Shown here piece by piece: positions 8,665-15,532 of a DNA stretch of 20,645 nt. The stretch lies in NCBI GenBank assembly GCA_004552155.1, contig SFPF01000073.1, positions 1 through 20,645 of the forward strand, in the 5' to 3' direction. The position numbers and the translations under genes are program-made. The notes under the pieces were generated by a model that was not told the DNA's origin, searched no databases, and worked only from the letters and a program-made list of their open reading frames with translations. Every line of letters starts with the position of its first letter. The stretch's first letter is position 1. This DNA is from Bacteroidales bacterium. GTDB taxonomy: Bacteria > Bacteroidota > Bacteroidia > Bacteroidales > Bacteroidaceae.

Positions 8665-9117
8665 ATGATTTCATTAAATCTCCCCTCATATAAGATAAAT
8701 GTCGCCGAGCGGTGCGGCAGGCGCATGATTTACGACTTTCTGCGCCGCCGCTACGTGGCTCTCACGCCCGAGGAGTGGGTGCGCCAGCACTTCACGCATT
8801 TCCTCGTGGAGCACCGGCATTATCCCGCCGCGCTGCTCGGCAACGAGATAACAGTACAGCTCAACGGCGTGGCGCGACGCTGCGACAGCGTGCTGTATAG
8901 CCGCGACGGCGGCCGTCCGCGCATGATTGTGGAATACAAGGCGCCCGATGTGCACGTTACGCAGGCCGTGTTCACGCAAATATCTGCCTACAACAGCGTG
9001 CTGCGTGCCGACTATCTCGTGGTTTCAAACGGCATGGCTCATTATTGCTGCCGCATGGATTATGAGCAGAACAAGGCGGAATTTCTGCCCGAAATACCCT
9101 TTTACGAGGAATTATAA
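8665..9117 (+). CDS. Stand-alone type I restriction HsdR N-terminal domain protein
   Basis: This 150-residue protein corresponds to the small HsdR-N-like family found as single genes in most Bacteroidetes. A PD-(D/E)xK nuclease core can be read: Asp74 in RRCDSVLYSR, then Glu90-x-Lys92 in MIVEYKAP. The segment YVALTPEEWVRQHFTHFL (about 30-47) is highly characteristic, and ADYLVVSNG with HYCCRMD forms the later strands. There is no helicase/translocase domain and no hsdM or hsdS gene nearby, so it is not a restriction system. Its cellular role is unknown; nucleic-acid cleavage is inferred from the residues only. It is complete and divergent from the AMP nucleosidase gene. A short AGGC/GCCT hairpin follows the stop. 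Confidence 0.85.
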   Translation: MISLNLPSYKINVAERCGRRMIYDFLRRRYVALTPEEWVRQHFTHFLVEHRHYPAALLGNEITVQLNGVARRCDSVLYSRDGGRPRMIVEYKAPDVHVTQAVFTQISAYNSVLRADYLVVSNGMAHYCCRMDYEQNKAEFLPEIPFYEEL

Positions 9118-9239
9118 GGCAAAAAAAGCCTAAAAAACGCGCCGAGTGCAGTTTCATACAAGGAATTATGCGTAACTTGCGCCGTGAAAGCGCGAACAGG
9201 CGCGTAAAAAGACTATTCACCTATTAAAAACAAAGCATC

Positions 9240-9404
9240 ATGAAAAAGTATCGTTGCATCGTATGCGATTGGATTTACGACCCCGAAGTGGGCGACCCCG
9301 AGGGCGGCATCGCTCCCGGCACGGCCTTTGAGGATATCCCCGAAGATTGGGTGTGTCCCCTCTGCGGCGTTGGCAAAGACCAGTTTGAAGAAGTGGCTGA
9401 ATAA
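9240..9404 (+). CDS. Rubredoxin
   Basis: This is a 54-residue iron-sulfur electron carrier starting MKKYRCIVCDWIYDPEVGD. The iron is held by Cys6 and Cys9 (RCIVCDWIYDP) and Cys39 and Cys42 (VCPLCGVGKDQF). The length and the aromatic core residues (Tyr4, Tyr13, Trp37, Phe49) are normal for the family. In anaerobic Bacteroidales it typically delivers electrons to rubrerythrin-type peroxide or oxygen reductases, none of which is next to it here. It is transcribed alone: a 122-base leader with a GCGCC/GGCGC stem precedes it and a strong intrinsic terminator follows. Confidence 0.95.
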   Translation: MKKYRCIVCDWIYDPEVGDPEGGIAPGTAFEDIPEDWVCPLCGVGKDQFEEVAE

Positions 9405-9415
9405 TAGCCGCTGAA

Positions 9416-9450
9416 AGAGGCGTATGTCTTCCGCATACGCCTCTTTTTTT
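9416..9450 (+). terminator. Rho-independent terminator after rubredoxin
   Basis: AGAGGCGTATG (9416-9426) pairs perfectly with CATACGCCTCT (9434-9444) over 11 bp with a 7-base loop, followed by a T run. It lies 11 bases after the rubredoxin stop. Confidence 0.9.
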
Positions 9451-9533
9451 ATAAATTCTCTACTGATTTTTTTGCCCACGAATTGCACGTTTGCACAATA
9501 ATCCTGCTATTCGTCTACAAAAAATTCTTCAAG

Positions 9534-10007
9534 ATGAAAATCACTTTCCTCGTCGTGGGCAAGACCACCGACCCGCGCGTGGCGGCCCTGACCGATGAAT
9601 ACGTGGGGCGCATCGGGCACTATTTGCCCTTCAACGTCGAGGTCATTCCCGAACTTAAAAACACCAAGGCGCTTACCGCCGACCAGCAAAAGCAGCGCGA
9701 GGCCGAACTCTTGCTCAAAGCCATTAAGCCCGACGATTACGCCGTGCTGCTCGACGAGGGCGGGCGCGAACTGCGCTCCGTGGAGTTTGCAGCCTATCTC
9801 GACAAGTTGCAAGCGCAGGGTCTGCGGCGCGTGGTGTTCGTGGTGGGCGGTCCCTATGGCTTCGCGCCGTCAGTCTACGCCCGCGCCAACGGCAAACTTT
9901 CGCTTTCGCGCATGACCTTTTCCCATCAACTCGTCAGAGTGCTGTTTGTAGAACAATTCTACCGTGCCATGACCATACAGCGCGGCGAGCCCTATCACCA
10001 TGAGTAA
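9534..10007 (+). CDS. rlmH: 23S rRNA pseudouridine-1915 N3-methyltransferase RlmH
   Basis: This 157-residue SPOUT-class methyltransferase modifies pseudouridine 1915 in helix 69 of 23S rRNA using S-adenosylmethionine. The start at 9534 (MKITFLVVGKTTDPRV) matches the family; an upstream ATG at 9483 would add 17 unrelated residues. Key parts are YAVLLDEGGRELRSVEFA, the knot segment VVFVVGGPYGFAPSV, LSLSRMTFSHQLVRVLFVEQFYRAM, and the conserved end EPYHHE. The protein is complete. Its last 8 bases overlap the start of the next gene, suggesting translational coupling. Confidence 0.95.
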   Translation: MKITFLVVGKTTDPRVAALTDEYVGRIGHYLPFNVEVIPELKNTKALTADQQKQREAELLLKAIKPDDYAVLLDEGGRELRSVEFAAYLDKLQAQGLRRVVFVVGGPYGFAPSVYARANGKLSLSRMTFSHQLVRVLFVEQFYRAMTIQRGEPYHHE

Positions 10008-11058
10008 ACTCCGCCCGTGCCTCGTGCTGCTGCTCCTGCTGATGCTCGCGGCCATCGGCAGGGCGCAGGAGGAAAGCCGCTTCCGCGTGGCGACTTACAA
10101 CGTGGAAAACCTTTTCGACACCATTCCCTCGCCGCATCACGACGACAGCGAGTTCCTGCCCGATGCCGCAAAGGCCTGGCACGGCGGCCGCTATTGGAAA
10201 AAACTCGGAATGCTCGCGCGAGCCATTGCCGCCATAGGCGATGTGCGCCCCGCCGCGCTCGTAGCCCTGTGCGAGGTAGAAGGCGACAGCGTGCTGACCC
10301 ACCTGACCAGGCGCACCTCGCTGGCGCGGCTGGGCTACGGATATGCCGTGACGCATAGTGCCGACGAGCGCGGCCTTAACGTGGCATTGCTCTATCAGCC
10401 CGAACTCTTTCGCCCTATATCATGCGCTGCCCTGCGCGTGCCCCATCGGGCAGGCAAGGAACGCCCCACGCGCGACGTGCTGCACGTTTCGGGACAGTGC
10501 CACACGGGCGACACGCTCGATGTCTTCGTGTGCCATTTCCCCAGCCGCCGGGGCGGTGCGCGGCTTACCGACCCTTATCGCCGGCGGGCGGCAGAGACGG
10601 TGCGCCGCGCCGCCGACAGTTTGCTGGCTGTGCGCGGACGGTGCAATATTATAATAATGGGAGATTTCAATGCCTACTATCCCGAACGCTGCATTGCCGA
10701 AACGCTCGGGGCTTTTCCCGCGCAGGAGGTGCACGCTGCGGGAGGTGCATTCCTTAGAGAAAATCTTTATCTCCTCACCCACGGTTTGAAATCCGATGGC
10801 GGCATCGGCGGCACCTATAAATATAAGGGCGAATGGCAGACGCTCGACCAAATCATCGTGAGCGGCACGCTGCTCTGCCCCGCGCCCGGACATCTCTCCA
10901 CCGCACCCGCCGCCTGCCGCCTCTGCGCCTTTCCCTTCCTGCTCAAAAACGACAAGAGCGGCAACCCCGCGCCTTACCGCACCTATCTCGGCACGTTCTA
11001 TCAGGGCGGTTACAGCGACCACTTGCCCGTTGCGCTGGACTTTTTCGAGAATAATTAG
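10000..11058 (+). CDS. Secreted endonuclease/exonuclease/phosphatase family protein
   Basis: This 352-residue protein has a typical signal peptide (MSKLRPCLVLLLLLMLAAIG, then RAQ), so it acts outside the cytoplasm, probably in the periplasm. The EEP (DNase I-like) fold is shown by FRVATYNVENLFD near residue 30, ALCEVEGD with the metal-binding Glu, FVCHFPSR, MGDFNAYYP with Asp and Asn, and the C-terminal YSDHLPVALDF with the catalytic His. Substrates in this family include nucleic acids and phosphorylated lipids or sugars, and the sequence does not say which. It overlaps rlmH by 8 bases and is followed after 12 bases by umuC. Length and motifs look complete. Confidence 0.88.
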   Translation: MSKLRPCLVLLLLLMLAAIGRAQEESRFRVATYNVENLFDTIPSPHHDDSEFLPDAAKAWHGGRYWKKLGMLARAIAAIGDVRPAALVALCEVEGDSVLTHLTRRTSLARLGYGYAVTHSADERGLNVALLYQPELFRPISCAALRVPHRAGKERPTRDVLHVSGQCHTGDTLDVFVCHFPSRRGGARLTDPYRRRAAETVRRAADSLLAVRGRCNIIIMGDFNAYYPERCIAETLGAFPAQEVHAAGGAFLRENLYLLTHGLKSDGGIGGTYKYKGEWQTLDQIIVSGTLLCPAPGHLSTAPAACRLCAFPFLLKNDKSGNPAPYRTYLGTFYQGGYSDHLPVALDFFENN

Positions 11059-11070
11059 AATCAATTCCGC

Positions 11071-12366
11071 ATGTACGGCATTATTGACTGCGACAACTGT
11101 TACGTGAGTTGCGAGCGCGTGTTCCGACCTGACTTGGAAGGCGTGCCCGTCGTGGTGCTGTCGAATAATGACGGCTGCGTTGTGGCGCGCTCCAACGAGG
11201 CAAAGGTCCTCGGCATCAAGGCCGGCACGCCCTATTATCAACTCGCGCAGCAGTTTCCGGGGAAAAAGATTGCCGTATTCTCTTCCAACTACGAACTTTA
11301 TGAGGAACTCACGGCACGCGTCGTAGACATCATTCGCGGCGAGGCGGCCTACTGTTTCAGATATTCCATAGACGAGTGCTTCGTGCGCTTCGACGGCGAC
11401 AACTTTGCCGAACTCAAAGAATGGGGCGAGCGGCTGCACCGCAAAATCAAGCAATGGGTGGGTATGCCCGTAAGCATCGGCATCGCGCCCAACAAGACGC
11501 TGGCAAAGGTGGCGAGCCATTTTGCAAAGAAATTCCCCGGCTATCGCCATTGCTGCGTGATTGATAGCGAAGAGCGGCGCGTCAAGGCGCTGAAACTCTA
11601 TCCCGTGGAAGAGGTGTGGGGCATCGGCAGGAGATATGCGGCGAAACTCCAAGGCTACGGCATTCGCACTGCCTACGATTTCGCCATCCGTCACGGCGAT
11701 TGGGTGCGCACGGTTTTCAACAACGTCACTCTGCTCCGCACCTGGCGCGAACTCAACGCCGAGGACTGCGTGCCCGACGAAGAATATGCCAAAAAGAAAT
11801 CAATCTGTACGAGCCGCAGTTTCGACCGCATGGAGGGCGACCTCGGCGTGCTCGAAACGCATGTTGCCAACTTTGCCGCCCTATGCGCGCAAAAGCTGAG
11901 GGCGCAGCAGACGGTGGCGTCCGTGGTGTGCGTATTCATCTCCACCAATCCTTTTAGGGAAGACCTGCCCCAACACTGCGACTTCTGCGAGGTGCGCCTC
12001 GTCACGGCTTCTAACTCCACGGTCACCATCGCCAATGCCGCCCGCGAGGGTTTGAGAAAAATCTTCCGCCAGGGCTATCGATACAAGAAAGCGGGCGTTG
12101 TCGTGATGGGCATCAATCCTGAAAACCCGATGCAATACGACCTCTTCGGCATTACGCCCGAAGATTACGAGCGGCTGAAGGAACTCGATAGTGCCTGCGA
12201 CCGCATCAACCGCCTCTACGGCCGCGAAACCGTGAAATTCGCCGGACAGCAGTACGCACCGAAACACGCCGGCGAGAAAAGCGGCACCTTTGCAGATGCC
12301 GTGCGCCGCGACCACAAAAGCCCCAACCCCACGACGCGTTGGAGCGACATCATATCACTCAAATAA
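11071..12366 (+). CDS. umuC: Error-prone DNA polymerase V catalytic subunit UmuC
   Basis: This 431-residue Y-family polymerase performs translesion synthesis in the SOS response. The metal ligands are visible as Asp6 in MYGIIDCDNCYVSCE and Asp101-Glu102 in RYSIDECFVRF. Also present are the steric-gate region DNCYVSC, VVVLSNNDGCVVARS, VSIGIAPNKTLAKVASH, and the helix-hairpin-helix area PVEEVWGIGRRYAAKL. The C-terminal little-finger part is followed by a family-typical tail ending TTRWSDIISLK. It is complete. The usual order is umuD before umuC; here the gene directly upstream is a secreted phosphatase-family gene, and umuD follows 12 bases downstream. I see no clear LexA-type operator. Confidence 0.95.
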   Translation: MYGIIDCDNCYVSCERVFRPDLEGVPVVVLSNNDGCVVARSNEAKVLGIKAGTPYYQLAQQFPGKKIAVFSSNYELYEELTARVVDIIRGEAAYCFRYSIDECFVRFDGDNFAELKEWGERLHRKIKQWVGMPVSIGIAPNKTLAKVASHFAKKFPGYRHCCVIDSEERRVKALKLYPVEEVWGIGRRYAAKLQGYGIRTAYDFAIRHGDWVRTVFNNVTLLRTWRELNAEDCVPDEEYAKKKSICTSRSFDRMEGDLGVLETHVANFAALCAQKLRAQQTVASVVCVFISTNPFREDLPQHCDFCEVRLVTASNSTVTIANAAREGLRKIFRQGYRYKKAGVVVMGINPENPMQYDLFGITPEDYERLKELDSACDRINRLYGRETVKFAGQQYAPKHAGEKSGTFADAVRRDHKSPNPTTRWSDIISLK

Positions 12367-12378
12367 TAATATGTACTT

Positions 12379-12767
12379 ATGGGAAACATCAAAATCATAA
12401 AAGGCTCTTTTTCCACCAACCTTGCCTTGGAGCACGCGCCGGTCAGGGCGGGTTTCCCTTCGCCTGCCGACGATTATAAGCACGAGCGACTCGATTTCAA
12501 CAAAGATTACATCAAGCACCCCGAAGCTTCGATGGCGACCGCGTTATCATTGACCGCGCCGTCGAGGCTCGCAACGGCTCGATTGTCGTGGCGTTTTGGA
12601 ACGGCGAGTTTACGATGAAATACCTCGACCTCACGCACAAGGCGGATGGCTACATAGAGTTGCGCCCTGCCAACAAGGACTATCCTGTGTTTCGCATCGA
12701 GGCGGGCGACAACTTTGAGGTTTGGGGCGTGGTGGTCCATCTTATCCGCACCTTTGAGACGTTGTGA
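12379..12767 (+). pseudogene. umuD: SOS protein UmuD, broken: catalytic-Ser region missing
   Basis: UmuD cleaves itself (Ser-Lys dyad) after RecA contact and then works with UmuC. The N-terminal part MGNIKIIKGSFSTNLALEH, the self-cleavage site RAGFPSPADDY (cut at Ala-Gly) and LDFNKDYIKHPEA are clear. At ~12,526-12,530 the frame breaks. In the next frame FDGDRVIIDRAVEARNGSIVV continues through GEFTMKYLDL (with the catalytic Lys), WGVVVHLI and FETL to the stop at 12767. By colinearity with E. coli UmuD about 16 residues are missing, exactly the stretch with the G-D-S-M catalytic serine. The shift implies a loss of 1 modulo 3 bases, for example 49. As written the product would end at 12618 without a protease site. 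Confidence 0.88.
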
Positions 12768-12857
12768 ACTGCCCGGCGCAAAGCCCGCGCCCCCTTAGGC
12801 TCGGCTATTAAAACATGTTTTATTACACTCGTTTAGTCCAATCTTCTATAAAAAGCG

Positions 12858-12865
12858 TAACTTTG
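12858..12865 (+). promoter_or_regulatory. -7 box for the membrane protein gene
   Basis: TAACTTTG followed by CA is a full match to TAnnTTTG. CGTTTAG about 22 bases upstream is a passable -33 element. The start codon lies 31 bases downstream. It separates the gene at 12897 from the umuC/umuD unit. Confidence 0.55.
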
Positions 12866-12896
12866 CAGTAAAATAATTGCAATAATCATATTTTTT

Positions 12897-13796
12897 ATGA
12901 CAGAAAACAACGTACAAAACGAGCCGCAGGCCAAGAAATCGAAGAAAGGGCTGATTATCGGCATCATTGTCGCCCTGCTCGCCGTGGGCGGCGCAGTGGC
13001 TGGCGCATTGATGCTTACTGGCAACAAGGGCGAGGAGGAAACTGCTTACGCGCTCTTGGAGGACAACGATAATCCTGCCGATTACGAGCAGTTCCTCGCC
13101 GATTATCCCAACAGCGCTTACGCTTTCGAGGTGCAGAAACGACTGAAACTCCTCAACCAGATGCTCTCCGACTGGAGCAATATCGCCAATAGCGGCAACA
13201 AGGCCGACTTCTTGCGCTTCAAGGAGATGTATGCCAATGCTAATTACGTCAAACTCTGCGACTTGAAGCTCGACTCGCTCGACTGGATAGCAGCACAGCG
13301 CGAAAACACGGCCGAGGCTTACGAGCGTTATCTCGCCGAACACCCCGAAGGCACTTATGCCTCAGAGGCTTCCGTGGCGCAGGGCGCCTTGCGAGACAGC
13401 GAGGTGCCCGCAGAGATGCAGGCGCTTATCCAGCATGCTTGCGAGGAGTTTTTCGCGGGTTTTGCCGAACGCGATTTCGACCGCGTGTGCCAGAATATCC
13501 CCACCGTCATGGATCGCTTCCTCACCAAGCAAAAGGCTACAAAGGCCGACGTGATGCAAATCATCAACGGCATGTTTAACGAGCATATCGAAAGCTGCAC
13601 CTTCACCCTCAACCGCGACTTTGAAATCACGCGCAGCACCGGGCCTGACCCTGTCTACACCGCCCGCTTCTCTGTAGATCAGAACATTCAGCGCGACAAC
13701 GAGGGCAAGACTTTCGGCTCGTACCGCGCCACCGCCGTGCTCGACAAAAACCTGCTCATCACCTCGCTCACGCTCGAAGAGGTGTCGAGGAGATGA
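12897..13796 (+). CDS. Membrane-anchored protein of unknown function
   Basis: This 299-residue protein has a short basic N-terminus (QAKKSKKG) followed by one transmembrane helix, GLIIGIIVALLAVGGAVAGAL (about 22-41). That predicts a cytoplasmic tail of ~20 residues and a large periplasmic part. Residues ~50-160 hold two similar helical units of tetratricopeptide style (NPADYEQFLADYPNSAYAFE and AEAYERYLAEHPEGTYASEA). Residues ~170-299 look like a small alpha/beta domain of the NTF2-like/accumulation type: FFAGFAERDFDRVCQNIP, then strands CTFTLNRDFEI, YTARFSVDQ and YRATAVLDKNLLITSLTLEEV. I recognise no named family. It has its own promoter and is followed after 30 bases by a MaoC gene. It appears complete. 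Confidence 0.75.
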   Translation: MTENNVQNEPQAKKSKKGLIIGIIVALLAVGGAVAGALMLTGNKGEEETAYALLEDNDNPADYEQFLADYPNSAYAFEVQKRLKLLNQMLSDWSNIANSGNKADFLRFKEMYANANYVKLCDLKLDSLDWIAAQRENTAEAYERYLAEHPEGTYASEASVAQGALRDSEVPAEMQALIQHACEEFFAGFAERDFDRVCQNIPTVMDRFLTKQKATKADVMQIINGMFNEHIESCTFTLNRDFEITRSTGPDPVYTARFSVDQNIQRDNEGKTFGSYRATAVLDKNLLITSLTLEEVSRR

Positions 13797-13826
13797 GGAT
13801 ACATATTATAATATTGTCTATACATT

Positions 13827-14288
13827 ATGGAAAAAGTAATTGTCAATTCTTACGAAGAGTTCGCCGCCTTTGAAGGCAAAGTAATCGGCACGTCCGAATG
13901 GGTCGAAGTGCCGCAAGAGCGCATCAATATGTTTGCCGATGCCACGCTTGACCATCAGTGGATCCATGTTGACCAGGAGCGCGCCGCCGCCGGTCCCTTC
14001 GGGCAGACCATCGCCCACGGCTACCTCACGCTCTCGCTCCTGCCGCACATGTGGAACCAAATCATTCAGGTGAACAACCTCAAGATGATGGTGAACTACG
14101 GCATGGACAAGATGCGCTTCGGGCAGGCCGTATTGAGCGGTCAGAGCGTGCGCCTCGTCACGAAGATGAAGAGCATCGCCAACCTGCGTGGCATCTGCAA
14201 GGCAGAGATTGACTTTACCATCGAAATCAAGGACCAGCGCAAGCCGGCGCTTACGGGCATCGCCACCTTCCTGTATCATTTCAACTAA
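13827..14288 (+). CDS. MaoC-like (R)-specific enoyl-CoA hydratase
   Basis: This 153-residue hotdog-fold protein of the MaoC/NodN type adds water to 2-enoyl-CoA or a related acyl thioester. The catalytic motif ADATLDHQWIHVDQERA is clear, with Asp42 and His47, followed by GPFGQTIAHGYLTLSL, the hydratase signature segment. The start at 13827 (MEKVIVNSYEEF) is the only sensible one. It precedes the YigZ gene by only 7 bases, so the two are likely cotranscribed, though no shared pathway is obvious. It is complete in length and motifs. The exact acyl substrate cannot be told. Confidence 0.9.
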   Translation: MEKVIVNSYEEFAAFEGKVIGTSEWVEVPQERINMFADATLDHQWIHVDQERAAAGPFGQTIAHGYLTLSLLPHMWNQIIQVNNLKMMVNYGMDKMRFGQAVLSGQSVRLVTKMKSIANLRGICKAEIDFTIEIKDQRKPALTGIATFLYHFN

Positions 14289-14295
14289 TTTGTAA

Positions 14296-14874
14296 ATGCC
14301 GGAGGCTTTACCGACCGACACTTACTTGACGCTCGACCAGCCCGGCGAGGGTTACCTCACGGAGAAGCGCAGCCGCTTCCCCGCTTTTGCCATGCACGTG
14401 GACAGCGATGCGCGCCATGTGTGCTACGCCTACGTCATCGGCGACCACGGCGAGCGCACCCGCTCCAACGACGACGGCGAGCCCTCGGGTTCGGCAGGCG
14501 TGCCCATTCTCGGCAGGTTGCGTGCAGCCGGGCTCACTTACGCGCTTGTCATCGTGGTGCGCTACTTCGGCGGCGTGAAGCTCGGAACGGGCGGACTGGC
14601 GGTTGCCTACAAGACCGCCGCCGCCGAGGCCCTCGCCGCCGCCACCGTGAAGGAGTGCATCGTCAAGGCGCGGTTTCAGGTGGAAGTGCCCTACGCCGAT
14701 GCCGACGTGATGCAGCGTTTCGTGAAAGAGGCCGATGCCGACATCGTGGAGCGCAACTATACCGACAAGGGCCTTATCGCCGCCATCAGCATCCGCCTCA
14801 CCGGCGAAGCAGCCTTGCGCACGAGGCTCGCGCAAATCCTCTCTTTGAAATTCAGTAAACAAGCAGACGAGTAG
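14296..14874 (+). CDS. YigZ/IMPACT family protein with internal deletion
   Basis: This 192-residue member of the YigZ/IMPACT family has an N-terminal UPF0029 domain and a C-terminal EF-G-like domain. Bacterial members have been linked to ribosome or translation control; the function is not settled. Highly conserved parts are EKRSRFPAFA, ARHVCYAYVIG, RSNDDGEPSGSAGVPILG (the family signature) and VVRYFGGVKLGTGGLAVAY. Between FAMHVDS and DARHVCYAY (bases ~14,402-14,410) the family normally has about 16 more residues, a charged helix. These are absent in frame, removing one helix of the first domain. The reading frame is otherwise whole. Its stop codon lies inside the left arm of an inverted repeat. 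Confidence 0.9.
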   Translation: MPEALPTDTYLTLDQPGEGYLTEKRSRFPAFAMHVDSDARHVCYAYVIGDHGERTRSNDDGEPSGSAGVPILGRLRAAGLTYALVIVVRYFGGVKLGTGGLAVAYKTAAAEALAAATVKECIVKARFQVEVPYADADVMQRFVKEADADIVERNYTDKGLIAAISIRLTGEAALRTRLAQILSLKFSKQADE

Positions 14875-14944
14875 ACAAGTTACTCATATAAATAATAAAA
14901 ACAATCCTGTCTCGTCTACTCGTTCACTCGTTTACTCGTCTACT
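14867..14944. repeat. Four octamer repeats with an inverted arm
   Basis: At 14913-14944 four 8-base units follow each other: CGTCTACT, CGTTCACT, CGTTTACT, CGTCTACT. GTCTACTCGT in the array (14914-14923) is the exact reverse complement of ACGAGTAGAC at 14867-14876, which spans the YigZ stop, so a 10-bp hairpin can form. There is no T run afterwards. Similar octamer runs built on TACTCGT/TACTTGT occur between genes in Bacteroides and relatives. Confidence 0.7.
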
Positions 14945-14962
14945 AAAAATCTCTTACGACTG

Positions 14963-15502
14963 ATGACCTCTCTCGCCCTCCGCCCTTTTCTTCCTTCCGA
15001 TAAGCCTTTCCTCATCGACCTTTACGAGCACTCTTTTCCCGAAGAAGAGCGCCGCCCGACGCGCGACTGGCTGGAAATGCCCGGGCGCGACGCGGCCTTT
15101 TGCCTGAACGTGATTGAGGCAGACGGCGCGGCGGCGGGTCTGCTCACGGTATGGCAGTTCAGAGAGTTTGCTTATGTGGAGCATTTTGCCGTTTCGCCCG
15201 AAATACGCGGCGGCGGATTGGGCGCACGGACTTTGCAGACGCTGGTAGAAAGCGTGCAAGTGCCTATCGTTCTTGAAGTTGAACCAAAAGGCAGCACGCC
15301 GATGGCCGACCGCCGCATTGCCTTCTACGAGCGTCAGGGCTTCGTGCTTTCGCCCCTTTCATATATGCAGCCGCCTTATCGCCCCGAGGGTGCTGCCATT
15401 GCGCTAAATCTGATGAGTACGCGGGGCGATTGGCTTCGCGCCAACCACGAGGCGGTTTGTAAAGAGATTTATCGCCGTGTTTACGGCGTTGCTGCGCAGT
15501 AA
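14963..15502 (+). CDS. GNAT-family N-acetyltransferase
   Basis: This 179-residue protein has the GNAT acetyl-CoA fold. The acetyl-CoA pyrophosphate-binding loop is visible as RGGGLGARTL (about 82-91) after the strand YVEHFAVSPE. Motif B is represented by RRIAFYERQGFVLSP (about 117-131). The N-terminal LRPFLPSDKPFLIDLYEHSFPEEERRP is typical of Bacteroidales GNAT proteins of unknown acceptor. The start at 14963 follows the octamer repeat by 18 bases. mnmA begins 30 bases downstream, so the two may share a transcript. It looks complete. The substrate cannot be predicted. Confidence 0.88.
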   Translation: MTSLALRPFLPSDKPFLIDLYEHSFPEEERRPTRDWLEMPGRDAAFCLNVIEADGAAAGLLTVWQFREFAYVEHFAVSPEIRGGGLGARTLQTLVESVQVPIVLEVEPKGSTPMADRRIAFYERQGFVLSPLSYMQPPYRPEGAAIALNLMSTRGDWLRANHEAVCKEIYRRVYGVAAQ

Positions 15503-15532
15503 GTGATTAAAAGGCACAACAATTTTTTGACA

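Noticed and set aside
8665..9117. Remnant of a type I restriction-modification defence system
   Set aside because: The gene is complete for its own small family and lacks any hsdM or hsdS neighbour.
10420..11694. Minus-strand open frame over the EEP and umuC genes
   Set aside because: It spans two well-supported plus-strand genes and the gap between them, with no recognisable protein.
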